Positions 1 to 7,003 of a stretch of DNA of 24,202 nucleotides are shown here, in pieces (the first letter of the stretch is position 1; each line of letters starts with the position of its first letter). The stretch is taken from contig CAJUSU010000022.1 of assembly GCA_910589185.1 (NCBI GenBank), positions 1-24,202 on the forward strand, in the 5' to 3' direction. Under the pieces are notes generated by a model, which was given only the letters and a program-made list of their open reading frames with translations, was not told the origin of the DNA and ran no database searches. The stretch is from an uncultured Clostridia bacterium. Its GTDB lineage: Bacteria; Bacillota; Clostridia; TANB77; CAG-508. A program made the translations under genes and the position numbers.

Positions 1-493
1 CTGGGAAATCATAGCTTGATAATAAGTCTCTAACTTCCATTTCAACTAATTCTAATAATTCAGGATCATCAACCATATCGCATTTATTTAAGTAAACAAC
101 GATATATTTAACACCTACTTGTCTAGCAAGTAAGATATGCTCTCTTGTTTGAGGCATTGGTCCATCAGCTGCAGATACTACTAAGATAGCACCATCCATT
201 TGTGCAGCACCAGTAATCATGTTCTTTACGTAGTCAGCGTGTCCTGGGCAGTCAACGTGTGCATAGTGTCTGTTATCTGTTTCGTATTCAACGTGAGCTG
301 TGTTAATTGTAATTCCTCTTTCTCTTTCTTCTGGAGCACCATCGATTTGATCGTATGCTTCATATTGAGCTTTTCCTAATAAGTTTAGGTATTTTGTAAT
401 AGCTGCTGTTGTTGTTGTTTTACCATGGTCAACGTGTCCGATTGTACCAATGTTAACGTGTGGTTTTGTTCTTTCAAATTTTGCTTTAGCCAT
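1..493 (-). CDS. tuf: Elongation factor Tu, N-terminal part (runs off window)
   Basis: This is the first 164 codons of EF-Tu, the GTPase that brings aminoacyl-tRNA to the ribosomal A site in the cytoplasm. The translation starts MAKAKFERTKPHVNIGTIG and shows the P-loop GHVDHGKTT, the switch II motif DCPGHADY and the guanine-specificity motif NKCD. The ATG at 493 is preceded by an AGGAGGAA Shine-Dalgarno at 501-508. The gene lies 163 bp downstream of fusA in the usual str-operon order and also has its own promoter just after the fusA stop. Only the G domain is in the window; the rest lies to the left. Confidence 0.97.
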   Translation of the reverse strand, partial: MAKAKFERTKPHVNIGTIGHVDHGKTTTTAAITKYLNLLGKAQYEAYDQIDGAPEERERGITINTAHVEYETDNRHYAHVDCPGHADYVKNMITGAAQMDGAILVVSAADGPMPQTREHILLARQVGVKYIVVYLNKCDMVDDPELLELVEMEVRDLLSSYDFP

Positions 494-613
494 TTAAATT
501 TTCCTCCTATTTTTAATTATATTTTTTAATATTAAGGTTAAGTTAATTGTTGGCGAATTTATGAGCCTTACAAATAACTTATGCAAACTCATCTATTCTC
601 CAAATTCACTTGT

Positions 614-642
614 ATTTTATACTATCTTTAGCATAAAATCAA
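614..642 (-). promoter_or_regulatory. Sigma-A type promoter for tuf
   Basis: On the minus strand a -35 TTGATT (642-637) and a -10 TAAAAT (619-614) are separated by 17 nt, about 120 bp upstream of tuf and 15 nt after the fusA stop. This would let tuf be transcribed apart from the str operon, giving a leader of about 110 nt. It is a pattern match only. Confidence 0.6.
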
Positions 643-656
643 GCATTTTTTGAAAA

Positions 657-2741
657 TTAATCTTGTTTCTTAGCTCTTGATGCAACAATAGTATCAAATA
701 CTGACTTTGGAACTTCTTCATAATGGCTTGGTTCCATTGAATAAGTACCTCTACCTTGTGTTTTTGAACGTAAGTCTGTTGCATATCCAAACATTTCTGA
801 TAATGGAATAAATGCTCTAATAATTTGATTTCCTTGAATAGCTTCCATTCCTTCCATTCTACCACGTCTTGAGTTAATATCTCCAATAACATCTCCCATG
901 TATTCTTCTGGAACTGTTACTTCAACTTTCATAATTGGCTCTAAAATAACTGATTTAGCTTGTTTACATCCTTCTTTGAATGCCATAGAACCAGCAATTT
1001 TGAATGCCATTTCTGAAGAGTCAACTTCGTGGTAAGAACCATCTACTAATGTAGCTTTAAAGTCAATTACAGGGTAACCTGCTAAGATACCGTTATTAGC
1101 GGCTTCTCTAACACCTTCTTCGATTGGTTTGATGTATTCTTTTGGAACTGCACCACCAACGATTTTACTTTCAAATTCAATTCCTTTTCCTGCTTCTAAT
1201 GGTTCCATTTCTAGCCATACGTCACCGTATTGTCCACGACCACCAGATTGACGAATGAATTTACCTTGTACTTTAACTTTGTTTCTAATAGTTTCTTTGT
1301 AAGAAACTTGTGGTTTACCTACACTACATTCAACTTTGAATTCTCTTTTTAAACGGTCAACGATGATATCTAAGTGTAATTCTCCCATACCTGCGATGAT
1401 AGTTTGACCTGATTCTTGATCTGTCCAAGTTTTGAAAGTTGGATCTTCTTCAGCAAGTTTTGATAAAGCGATTCCCATTTTTTCACTATTTGCCTTATCT
1501 TTTGGCTCAATAGCGATATCAATAACTGGCTCTGGGAATTCCATTGATTCTAGAATGATTGGGTGTGCAGGATCACATAATGTATCACCTGTTCCAACAT
1601 CTTTTAATCCTACTGCTGCTGCAATATCACCTGCATATACTTTATCAATATCTTCTCTGTGATTTGAGTGCATTAATAGAATTCTTCCCATTCTATCTTT
1701 TTTATCTTTGTTTGCATTTAAAATTGTTGAACCTGCATCTAATGTACCAGAATATACTCTAAAGAAGCAAATCTTTCCAACAAATGGGTCTGTTGCAATT
1801 TTGAATGCTAAAGCTGCAAATGGTTCACTATCAGATGTTTTTCTTTCAGCTTCATTGCCTTCCATGTCAACACCTTTAATATCTGCAATATCAAGTGGTG
1901 ATGGCATAAATTCTACAACTGCATTTAATAGTTCTTGTACACCTTTATTCTTGTAAGAAGAACCACAGCATACAGGAATCATTTTATTTCCAATTGTTCC
2001 TAATCTGATTCCTTTTTTGATTTCTTCTTCAGATAGTTCTCCACCATCTAAATATTTCATCATTAATTCGTCATCTTGTTCAGCTGCTGCTTCTATTAAG
2101 CTTGCTCTATATTCTTCTGCTTGTGCTTTCATATCTGCTGGTACATCTGTCTCTTCAATTTCTCTTCCTAAGTCGTCTTTATGAATGAAAGCTTTCATTT
2201 TGATTAAGTCTACAACACCTTTGAAATTTTCTTCTGATCCAATTGGCAATTGAATTGGAACTGCATTTGCTTTTAATCTATTTTTTAATTGATCAACACA
2301 AAGCATGAAGTCAGCACCAGTAGTATCCATTTTATTGACATATACCATTCTTGGAACTGAGTATTTATCAGCTTGTCTCCAAACTGTTTCTGTTTGTGGT
2401 TGAACACCACCTTTAGCTGCTAATACTGTTACAGCACCGTCAAGTACTTTTAAAGATCTTTGAACTTCAACAGTAAAGTCTACGTGTCCAGGAGTATCAA
2501 TAATATTAATACGATGTCCTAGCCATTGACAAGTTGTAGCAGCAGAAGTAATTGTAATACCTCTTTCTTGCTCTTGAACCATCCAGTCCATTGTTGCACC
2601 ACCATCGTGAACTTCTCCAATTTTGTGAGTTTTACCAGTATAGAAAAGTATTCTCTCTGTTGTGGTTGTTTTTCCTGCATCAATGTGAGCCATGATTCCT
2701 ATATTTCTTGTTTTCTCCAAAGGAAACTCTCTTCCAGCCAC
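657..2741 (-). CDS. fusA: Elongation factor G
   Basis: EF-G is the translocation GTPase of the ribosome. The 694-residue product is full length for the family. It begins MAGREFPLEKTRNIGIMAHI and shows the P-loop AHIDAGKTTTTE, the DTPGHVDF motif and the NKMD motif near the N-terminus. The later EF-G domains follow without a break to the C-terminal acidic and lysine-rich end. The start codon is GTG (2741-2739), fixed by an AAGGAGGA Shine-Dalgarno at 2749-2756. It lies 18 bp downstream of rpsG in the str operon and is followed by a separate tuf promoter. It has no in-frame CGG codon and no sign of damage. Confidence 0.98.
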   Translation of the reverse strand: MAGREFPLEKTRNIGIMAHIDAGKTTTTERILFYTGKTHKIGEVHDGGATMDWMVQEQERGITITSAATTCQWLGHRINIIDTPGHVDFTVEVQRSLKVLDGAVTVLAAKGGVQPQTETVWRQADKYSVPRMVYVNKMDTTGADFMLCVDQLKNRLKANAVPIQLPIGSEENFKGVVDLIKMKAFIHKDDLGREIEETDVPADMKAQAEEYRASLIEAAAEQDDELMMKYLDGGELSEEEIKKGIRLGTIGNKMIPVCCGSSYKNKGVQELLNAVVEFMPSPLDIADIKGVDMEGNEAERKTSDSEPFAALAFKIATDPFVGKICFFRVYSGTLDAGSTILNANKDKKDRMGRILLMHSNHREDIDKVYAGDIAAAVGLKDVGTGDTLCDPAHPIILESMEFPEPVIDIAIEPKDKANSEKMGIALSKLAEEDPTFKTWTDQESGQTIIAGMGELHLDIIVDRLKREFKVECSVGKPQVSYKETIRNKVKVQGKFIRQSGGRGQYGDVWLEMEPLEAGKGIEFESKIVGGAVPKEYIKPIEEGVREAANNGILAGYPVIDFKATLVDGSYHEVDSSEMAFKIAGSMAFKEGCKQAKSVILEPIMKVEVTVPEEYMGDVIGDINSRRGRMEGMEAIQGNQIIRAFIPLSEMFGYATDLRSKTQGRGTYSMEPSHYEEVPKSVFDTIVASRAKKQD

Positions 2742-2759
2742 CTTTTTATCCTCCTTATA

Positions 2760-3230
2760 TTAGAATTTGTAATGAGCAAAAGCTCTATTTGCTTCAGCCA
2801 TTTTATGCATGTCTTCTTTCTTCTTGAAAGCTCCACCATTTCCAGCTACTGCATCCATAATTTCATTTGCTAATTTTTCAGCCATTGTTTTTTCATGTCT
2901 GTTTCTAGCATATGTTACAAGCCATCTTAGTCCTAAAGTTTGTCTTCTTTCAGGTCTAATTTCGATTGGCACTTGGTATGTTGCACCACCAATTCTTCTT
3001 GCTTTAACTTCAAGAACTGGCATAACATTTTCTAAAGCTGCTTGGAAAACTTCTAGTGGATCTTTTTGCTCTTTTTCTTTAATGATGTCAAATGCATCAT
3101 ATACGATTGATTGAGCAACTGTTTTTTTACCATCTAGCATAACATTGTTTACTAATTTAGTAACAACTTTGCTATTATAAATTGGATCTGGTAAAACTTC
3201 TCTTTTTGCTATAAATCCTTTTCTTGGCAC
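2760..3230 (-). CDS. rpsG: 30S ribosomal protein S7
   Basis: S7 nucleates assembly of the 3' major domain of 16S rRNA in the 30S subunit. The 156-aa product has the family length and start (MPRKG) and the conserved segment RPERRQTLGLRWL. The start codon is GTG (3230-3228), set by a GGAGGG Shine-Dalgarno at 3238-3243. It is the second gene of the str operon. In E. coli, S7 represses its own operon by binding the rpsL-rpsG spacer; the spacer here is 163 nt long and rich in inverted repeats (see the separate entry). Confidence 0.97.
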   Translation of the reverse strand: MPRKGFIAKREVLPDPIYNSKVVTKLVNNVMLDGKKTVAQSIVYDAFDIIKEKEQKDPLEVFQAALENVMPVLEVKARRIGGATYQVPIEIRPERRQTLGLRWLVTYARNRHEKTMAEKLANEIMDAVAGNGGAFKKKEDMHKMAEANRAFAHYKF

Positions 3231-3254
3231 TATTCTTCCCTCCTTTTTATGATT

Positions 3255-3340
3255 TCATACAATTTGTATGATTAGGTACTCTGAAAAGCCTTATGCTTTT
3301 CCGTATAGTGCTATATAATCTATTCTAAATTTAAGTACCT
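3255..3340 (-). promoter_or_regulatory. Structured rpsL-rpsG spacer, candidate S7 autoregulatory RNA
   Basis: The spacer contains several inverted repeats. An outer helix AGGTACT (3274-3280) with AGTACCT (3334-3340) encloses a 7-bp hairpin GAAAAGC/GCTTTTC (3283-3289 with 3295-3301, 5-nt loop) and a weaker TATA/TATA hairpin near 3304-3315. A further 7-bp hairpin TCATACA/TGTATGA (3255-3261 with 3265-3271) lies just upstream of the rpsG Shine-Dalgarno. The position matches where S7 binds the str mRNA in E. coli. The regulatory role is inferred; only the repeats are seen. Confidence 0.4.
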
Positions 3341-3393
3341 TAATTTAGTAATGTATTATTAGCACCGTTTTTCCTAAGAACTATATTTACGAT

Positions 3394-3807
3394 TTATTTC
3401 TTAGGTTTTTTAGCTCCGTATTTAGAACGAGCTTGCATTCTGTCTTTTACACCTGCTGTATCTAATGTTCCTCTGATAATGTGATATCTAACACCTGGAA
3501 GGTCTTTTACTCTTCCACCTCTGATAAGAACAACACTGTGCTCTTGTAAATTGTGTCCAATACCTGGGATATATGAAGTTACTTCATATCCATTAGATAG
3601 TCTTACTCTGGCTACTTTTCTTAAAGCAGAGTTTGGCTTTTTAGGTGTTACAGTTTTTACAACAGTACATACACCTCTTTTTTGTGGTGCTCTGTTATTA
3701 GTAACTCTTTTATTCATAGAGTTATATCCATGTTGTAATGCTGGTGCTGTTGATTTTGTTGTAGAACTTTTTCTACCTTTTCTTACTAATTGGTTGATTG
3801 TTGGCAC
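3394..3807 (-). CDS. rpsL: 30S ribosomal protein S12
   Basis: S12 is part of the decoding centre of the 30S subunit. The 137-aa product starts MPTINQLVRKGR and has the conserved TPKKPNSALRK loop and the GGRVKDLPGVRYH loop. Both positions where streptomycin-resistance changes arise (K43 and K88, E. coli numbering) hold the wild-type lysine. The start codon is GTG (3807-3805), with an AGAGGTG Shine-Dalgarno just upstream (about 3816-3822). It is the first gene of the str operon and is read from the promoter at 3889-3917. Confidence 0.97.
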   Translation of the reverse strand: MPTINQLVRKGRKSSTTKSTAPALQHGYNSMNKRVTNNRAPQKRGVCTVVKTVTPKKPNSALRKVARVRLSNGYEVTSYIPGIGHNLQEHSVVLIRGGRVKDLPGVRYHIIRGTLDTAGVKDRMQARSKYGAKKPKK

Positions 3808-3839
3808 TTAAATTTCACCTCTTTTCAAAATATAATGAT

Positions 3840-3880
3840 TTAATGTTACAAAAATGCATATTGCATACACTTTACATTAA
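3840..3880 (-). promoter_or_regulatory. Possible stem-loop in the rpsL mRNA leader
   Basis: Between the predicted transcription start (about 3882) and the rpsL start lies a 7-bp inverted repeat, ACATTAA (3874-3880) with TTAATGT (3840-3846). It encloses a small TGCA/TGCA hairpin (3855-3865). It could fold in the mRNA leader. The stems are AT-rich and no function can be assigned. Confidence 0.25.
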
Positions 3881-3888
3881 CGTTCAAT

Positions 3889-3917
3889 ATTCTATCACAT
3901 CCCTCTCTCTTTGTCAA
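3889..3917 (-). promoter_or_regulatory. Promoter of the str operon (rpsL-rpsG-fusA)
   Basis: The minus strand has a perfect -35 TTGACA (3917-3912), a 17-nt spacer and a -10 TAGAAT (3894-3889), about 80 bp upstream of the rpsL GTG. It is the best match to consensus in the window, as expected for a ribosomal protein operon. The 94 bp between it and the divergent plus-strand promoter show nothing I recognise. Confidence 0.75.
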
Positions 3918-4012
3918 TATTTTCCCTACTCATCTTATGCCGCATTTATTTACATAATTTATGTTCGTAACATTTCTGTAATACTGAAATATATTTGTAA
4001 TATTTGATTTTC

Positions 4013-4041
4013 TTGACTTTTTCCCTTTTTTATTGTATAAT
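4013..4041 (+). promoter_or_regulatory. Promoter of the small acidic protein / coiled-coil operon
   Basis: The plus strand has a -35 TTGACT (4013-4018), a 17-nt spacer and a perfect -10 TATAAT (4036-4041). Transcription would start near 4048, leaving a leader of about 70 nt that contains the Shine-Dalgarno plus hairpin described next. Confidence 0.75.
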
Positions 4042-4069
4042 AATATCATATAATGTAATTTTTTACATG

Positions 4070-4108
4070 AAAGGAGGAAATCTAAGTTAAAATATCTTTA
4101 ATTTAGAT
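4070..4108 (+). promoter_or_regulatory. Shine-Dalgarno followed by a 12-bp hairpin, before the 48-aa gene
   Basis: A strong AAAGGAGG (4070-4077) sits 40 nt upstream of the ATG at 4118, too far for normal use. The gap is almost filled by a perfect inverted repeat: ATCTAAGTTAAA (4080-4091) pairs with TTTAATTTAGAT (4097-4108), 12 bp with one G-U pair and a 5-nt loop. If the hairpin forms, the effective spacing from GGAGG to ATG falls to about 11 nt. A weak AAGG at 4109-4112 is the only other candidate site. This resembles the fold reported for some phage T4 genes, where a hairpin brings a distant Shine-Dalgarno to the start; its use here is inferred. Confidence 0.5.
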
Positions 4109-4117
4109 AAGGAACAT

Positions 4118-4264
4118 ATGGACGAAGAAAACTTAGTAATTAATAGAGAGGAACTTAATGAACTTTCAACAGAAGAACTTGTTGATTTAAAAGTAGAACT
4201 TAATGATGTATTACAAGAAATAGAAGATTTAATTGCAGAATGTGATGAAGCATTAGAAGAATAA
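4118..4264 (+). CDS. Small acidic protein of unknown function (48 aa)
   Basis: An open frame of 48 codons starting MDEENLVINREEL and ending DEALEE. It is strongly acidic (Glu, Asp) and leucine-rich with helical periodicity, so probably one long helix or coiled coil. It has one Cys, no signal peptide and no membrane segment. It is the first gene after a near-consensus promoter and ends just before the Shine-Dalgarno of the 384-aa coiled-coil gene, so the two are probably co-transcribed and may interact (the partner is rich in basic residues). I do not recognise the family. Support for it being real: promoter, Shine-Dalgarno element, codon use like its neighbours, and stops in the other frames. 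Confidence 0.7.
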   Translation: MDEENLVINREELNELSTEELVDLKVELNDVLQEIEDLIAECDEALEE

Positions 4265-4266
4265 TA

Positions 4267-4305
4267 AAAGGAGGTGTAAAACCATAATATAGTTTTGTAT
4301 TATGG
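4267..4305 (+). promoter_or_regulatory. Shine-Dalgarno followed by an 8-bp hairpin, before the coiled-coil gene
   Basis: The strong AAAGGAGGTG (4267-4276) is followed by a perfect inverted repeat CCATAATA (4282-4289) with TATTATGG (4298-4305), 8-nt loop. The first ATG (4302) lies inside the 3' arm; a second in-frame ATG (4314) lies 8 nt after it. With the hairpin folded, GGAGG would be about 15 nt from the ATG at 4314; unfolded, it is 27 nt from the ATG at 4302. The layout repeats that of the upstream gene with an unrelated stem sequence. Confidence 0.5.
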
Positions 4306-5456
4306 GAAATTTTATGGAATTAGAAAATATGGACAAAGCTTATGCTAGAAGTAAAAAAGCACTTGATAAGTCTGGAAAATTTATGACAACATTAAATGCT
4401 TTAAAAAATGAGGTAAAAGCACTTACAAGACAAATAGAAAATATTAATATTGAAATTATTAGAGCAGAAGAAGATGGAGATAAAGCAAGAGTAACAACAT
4501 TAAAAGAATCTTTAAAAACTCCTAAAAAAGAATTGAAAGAGAAAAAACAACAACTAGAAAGATTAGAAACTATTGTGCAAAAAAATCAAGCTACTGTTGA
4601 TGAGAAAATGGCTGAACTTTCTCAAGATCCTGCTTTAAAAGCACATTTAAACGAAATAATTGGAAAGAAATTTTCTAGACAACTAGTTAAAATTCAAAAG
4701 AGTAAAGAGGAAAAATTAAAGCAAAATGAAACATTATCAAAAATTCAAGAAGCAGCAAAACAGGATCCTAATGTAATGTATTCTTTAAAAGAAATTGAAA
4801 AATACACTAAATTAGTATCAAAAGCTCAAGCAACCATAGCAGATAATACAAAAACTCCTGCTGAAATTGCTCAAGCACAGCAAGAACTACCTGGTCTTCA
4901 AACTGAATTAAATAAAGCAAGAGGTGATTTAGCAAGATATTTTAGAGGTTCAATTTCAAGAGATGTCATTGATAAAATTACTTCTTATGAAAATTTAGGA
5001 AGAGAAATTAAAGCTAATGAAAGACAAATCAAAGGATTTGATAAACAAATTGCAAATTATACAACAGCATTACAAAATATTGGTTTAGAATCTTCTCTAA
5101 GAGAAGACCAATCATCTGACAGATCAGATGATTCTAGTAGTACTACTAGAACAAATGCAGGGAGAACCGCACCTTCTACTGGTACTCCACCTACTCCTAA
5201 TGTACCAGCAACACAACCAAAATGGTGGCAATTTGTTAAAAGATTTAAAAATTGGAATGCTGCAAGAAAAGAAAGAAATGCAGAAGAAGAACCAGCACCT
5301 GTTTCTCAAGAAGATAAACAAAAATTCAAAAACTCAATGAAATATGAAGTTGTAAGAGATTACGAAGAAAAAATGGCAGCTGATTTACTAAAACAAGCTA
5401 AGGCACAAAATAGACCTCAAGTTGATAGAGAAAATGATGAGGATGAACAAAGATAA
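4302..5456 (+). CDS. Coiled-coil protein of unknown function (384 aa)
   Basis: Residues from about 5 to 260 are a nearly continuous Lys/Glu/Gln-rich helical region with heptad-like spacing, probably coiled coil. A Ser-rich stretch (about 269-280) and a Pro/Thr linker (about 287-305) follow, then a basic aromatic segment PKWWQFVKRFKNWNAARKER and a charged C-terminus. There is no signal peptide, membrane segment or catalytic motif. The start is ATG 4302 or, four codons later, ATG 4314; the 5' hairpin makes this uncertain. It is co-transcribed with the 48-aa acidic gene and ends at a strong terminator. The WW-containing basic segment might bind a membrane or nucleic acid, but that is a guess. 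I do not recognise the family. Codon use matches the neighbours. Confidence 0.85.
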   Translation: MGNFMELENMDKAYARSKKALDKSGKFMTTLNALKNEVKALTRQIENINIEIIRAEEDGDKARVTTLKESLKTPKKELKEKKQQLERLETIVQKNQATVDEKMAELSQDPALKAHLNEIIGKKFSRQLVKIQKSKEEKLKQNETLSKIQEAAKQDPNVMYSLKEIEKYTKLVSKAQATIADNTKTPAEIAQAQQELPGLQTELNKARGDLARYFRGSISRDVIDKITSYENLGREIKANERQIKGFDKQIANYTTALQNIGLESSLREDQSSDRSDDSSSTTRTNAGRTAPSTGTPPTPNVPATQPKWWQFVKRFKNWNAARKERNAEEEPAPVSQEDKQKFKNSMKYEVVRDYEEKMAADLLKQAKAQNRPQVDRENDEDEQR

Positions 5457-5458
5457 TA

Positions 5459-5505
5459 AAAATAATAAAACCGCATATAAAAATTATATGCGGTTTTATT
5501 ATTTT
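5459..5505. terminator. Bidirectional terminator between the coiled-coil gene and trmFO
   Basis: A perfect stem of about 22 bp (5459-5480 with 5484-5505) and a 3-nt loop, with a GC-rich core (ACCGCATA / TATGCGGT) flanked by A and T runs. It works in both directions: it follows the plus-strand gene by 3 nt and abuts the trmFO stop codon on the minus strand. Confidence 0.85.
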
Positions 5506-6984
5506 CTATCTTTCTACCTCATTTATGAACTTCTCTAATTCTTCTAATGATTTATCTGCTAACTTCGTATATTTTACTTTTTTATCTTTTATCTTTTCTG
5601 GCCATTCTGGTAAAATTCCAAAATTTGCATTCATTGGTTGAAAATTTTTATTTTCCGTTGAGATATAATTTGCTAATGCCCCTATTATTGTAGTTTTTGG
5701 AAATCTTACTTTTAAAATTTCCTCACCACTCTTGGCTACTTTTATTATCTTCTCTTCTTTCTCCCTTTGTTTCTGATATTGTTTTACTGCATTTAATCCT
5801 GCAACTAAACCAGAAGAAATAGATTCTACATATCCTTCTACACCAGTAAGTTGACCTGCAAAATAAATATTGGAATTACTTTTTAATTGATACGTGTTGT
5901 CTAGTAATTTACTAGAATCTATATAAGTATTACGGTGCATTACTCCAAATTTTACAAATTCTGCATTTCGAAGTCCTGGTATCATACTAAATACTCTTTG
6001 TTGTTCCCCATATTTAAGGTTAGTTTGAAATCCTACCATATTAAATAAGTTACCCTCACTATTATCTTGCCTTAATTGTACCACTGCATAAGGCCTTCTT
6101 CCTGTTCTTTGGTCTGTAAACCCTACTGGTTTTAAAGGGCCGAACCTCAAAGTATCCTTTCCTCTCTTAGCCATAATTTCAATAGGCATACACCCTTCAA
6201 ATATTTCTTTTTTCTCAAATTCATGCAAAGTAACAACCTCTGCATTTACCAATGCCGTCCAAAATTCCTCATATTCTTCTTTGTTCATCGGTAAATTAAT
6301 GTAGCTTGCTTCTTGCTGCTCCTTTATTCTATTTTGCCAGACATCTATTTCTTCCTCTCTTCCTCTTTCCTGTTCATAACGTTCTCCCCAAAAAGCAATA
6401 TTCATATCTATGGAGTCCTTTTCTAATATAGGTGCTGCAGCATCATAAAAATATAACTTATCTTGCCCTGTTATTTGTGCAATTTCTTTAGAAAGTTTAT
6501 CAGAAGTTAAAGGACCTGTAGCAACAATTACAATTCCTTCCTCTGCCATCTCTTCCAGTTCGCTATATACCTTTTCATCCATTAAAATGTCATCTATGTT
6601 ATTAACAGTTGCATTTCCAATTTCTTCATATATTATTTCTATATTTTCTATTTTCTTAATCTCTTCTGTAACTCTCTTTGCAAACCTTTCACGATCAACA
6701 GCCAAAGCTTGCCCAGCTGGCACTGCTGTTTCATCTGCTACTCGAATTAATAAAGAATCTAATAATCTAAGTTCTTCTTTTAATAATCCACAGGCATTCG
6801 TATGTAAGTTAGACTTCAAAGAATTGCTACATACAATTTCTGCTAAATTTGGATTACTATGTGCAGCCGAAAAATTCTTAGGTTTCATTTCATATAACTT
6901 CACTTTAACTCCTCTTTTAGCAATTTGATAAGCTGCTTCGCAACCCGCTAGCCCTCCTCCAATTACAGTAACATATTCTTTCAT
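5506..6984 (-). CDS. trmFO: tRNA (uracil-54-C5) methyltransferase TrmFO, folate and FAD dependent
   Basis: TrmFO makes ribothymidine at position 54 of the tRNA T loop with methylenetetrahydrofolate as carbon donor and FAD as cofactor. The N-terminus MKEYVTVIGGGLAGCEAAYQ is the FAD-binding Rossmann motif. Cys52 (EIVCSNSLKSN) matches the conserved Cys53 of the B. subtilis enzyme, and the EGCMPIE segment holds the second conserved Cys. I chose ATG 6984 because the family starts here, with an AAGGAAAGG Shine-Dalgarno just upstream; a TTG at 7011 would add nine residues and overlap the SNF2 gene. At about 492 aa it is longer than the usual 435-450: extra charged stretches appear after the 'NATVNNIDD' region, after 'AFWGERYE', and near 'KQREKEEKI'. 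It is 19 bp downstream of the SNF2 gene. Confidence 0.95.
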   Translation of the reverse strand: MKEYVTVIGGGLAGCEAAYQIAKRGVKVKLYEMKPKNFSAAHSNPNLAEIVCSNSLKSNLHTNACGLLKEELRLLDSLLIRVADETAVPAGQALAVDRERFAKRVTEEIKKIENIEIIYEEIGNATVNNIDDILMDEKVYSELEEMAEEGIVIVATGPLTSDKLSKEIAQITGQDKLYFYDAAAPILEKDSIDMNIAFWGERYEQERGREEEIDVWQNRIKEQQEASYINLPMNKEEYEEFWTALVNAEVVTLHEFEKKEIFEGCMPIEIMAKRGKDTLRFGPLKPVGFTDQRTGRRPYAVVQLRQDNSEGNLFNMVGFQTNLKYGEQQRVFSMIPGLRNAEFVKFGVMHRNTYIDSSKLLDNTYQLKSNSNIYFAGQLTGVEGYVESISSGLVAGLNAVKQYQKQREKEEKIIKVAKSGEEILKVRFPKTTIIGALANYISTENKNFQPMNANFGILPEWPEKIKDKKVKYTKLADKSLEELEKFINEVER

Positions 6985-7003
6985 TATTTTGACATTCCTT
7001 TCC

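Noticed and set aside
1432..1956. Plus-strand open frames opposite fusA and similar antisense frames opposite the other genes
   Set aside because: They are shadows of strongly coding minus-strand genes, with low-complexity products and no Shine-Dalgarno or promoter.
4067..4090. Leader peptide of seven codons (ATG at 4067)
   Set aside because: Its ATG overlaps the strong Shine-Dalgarno and has no ribosome binding site of its own.
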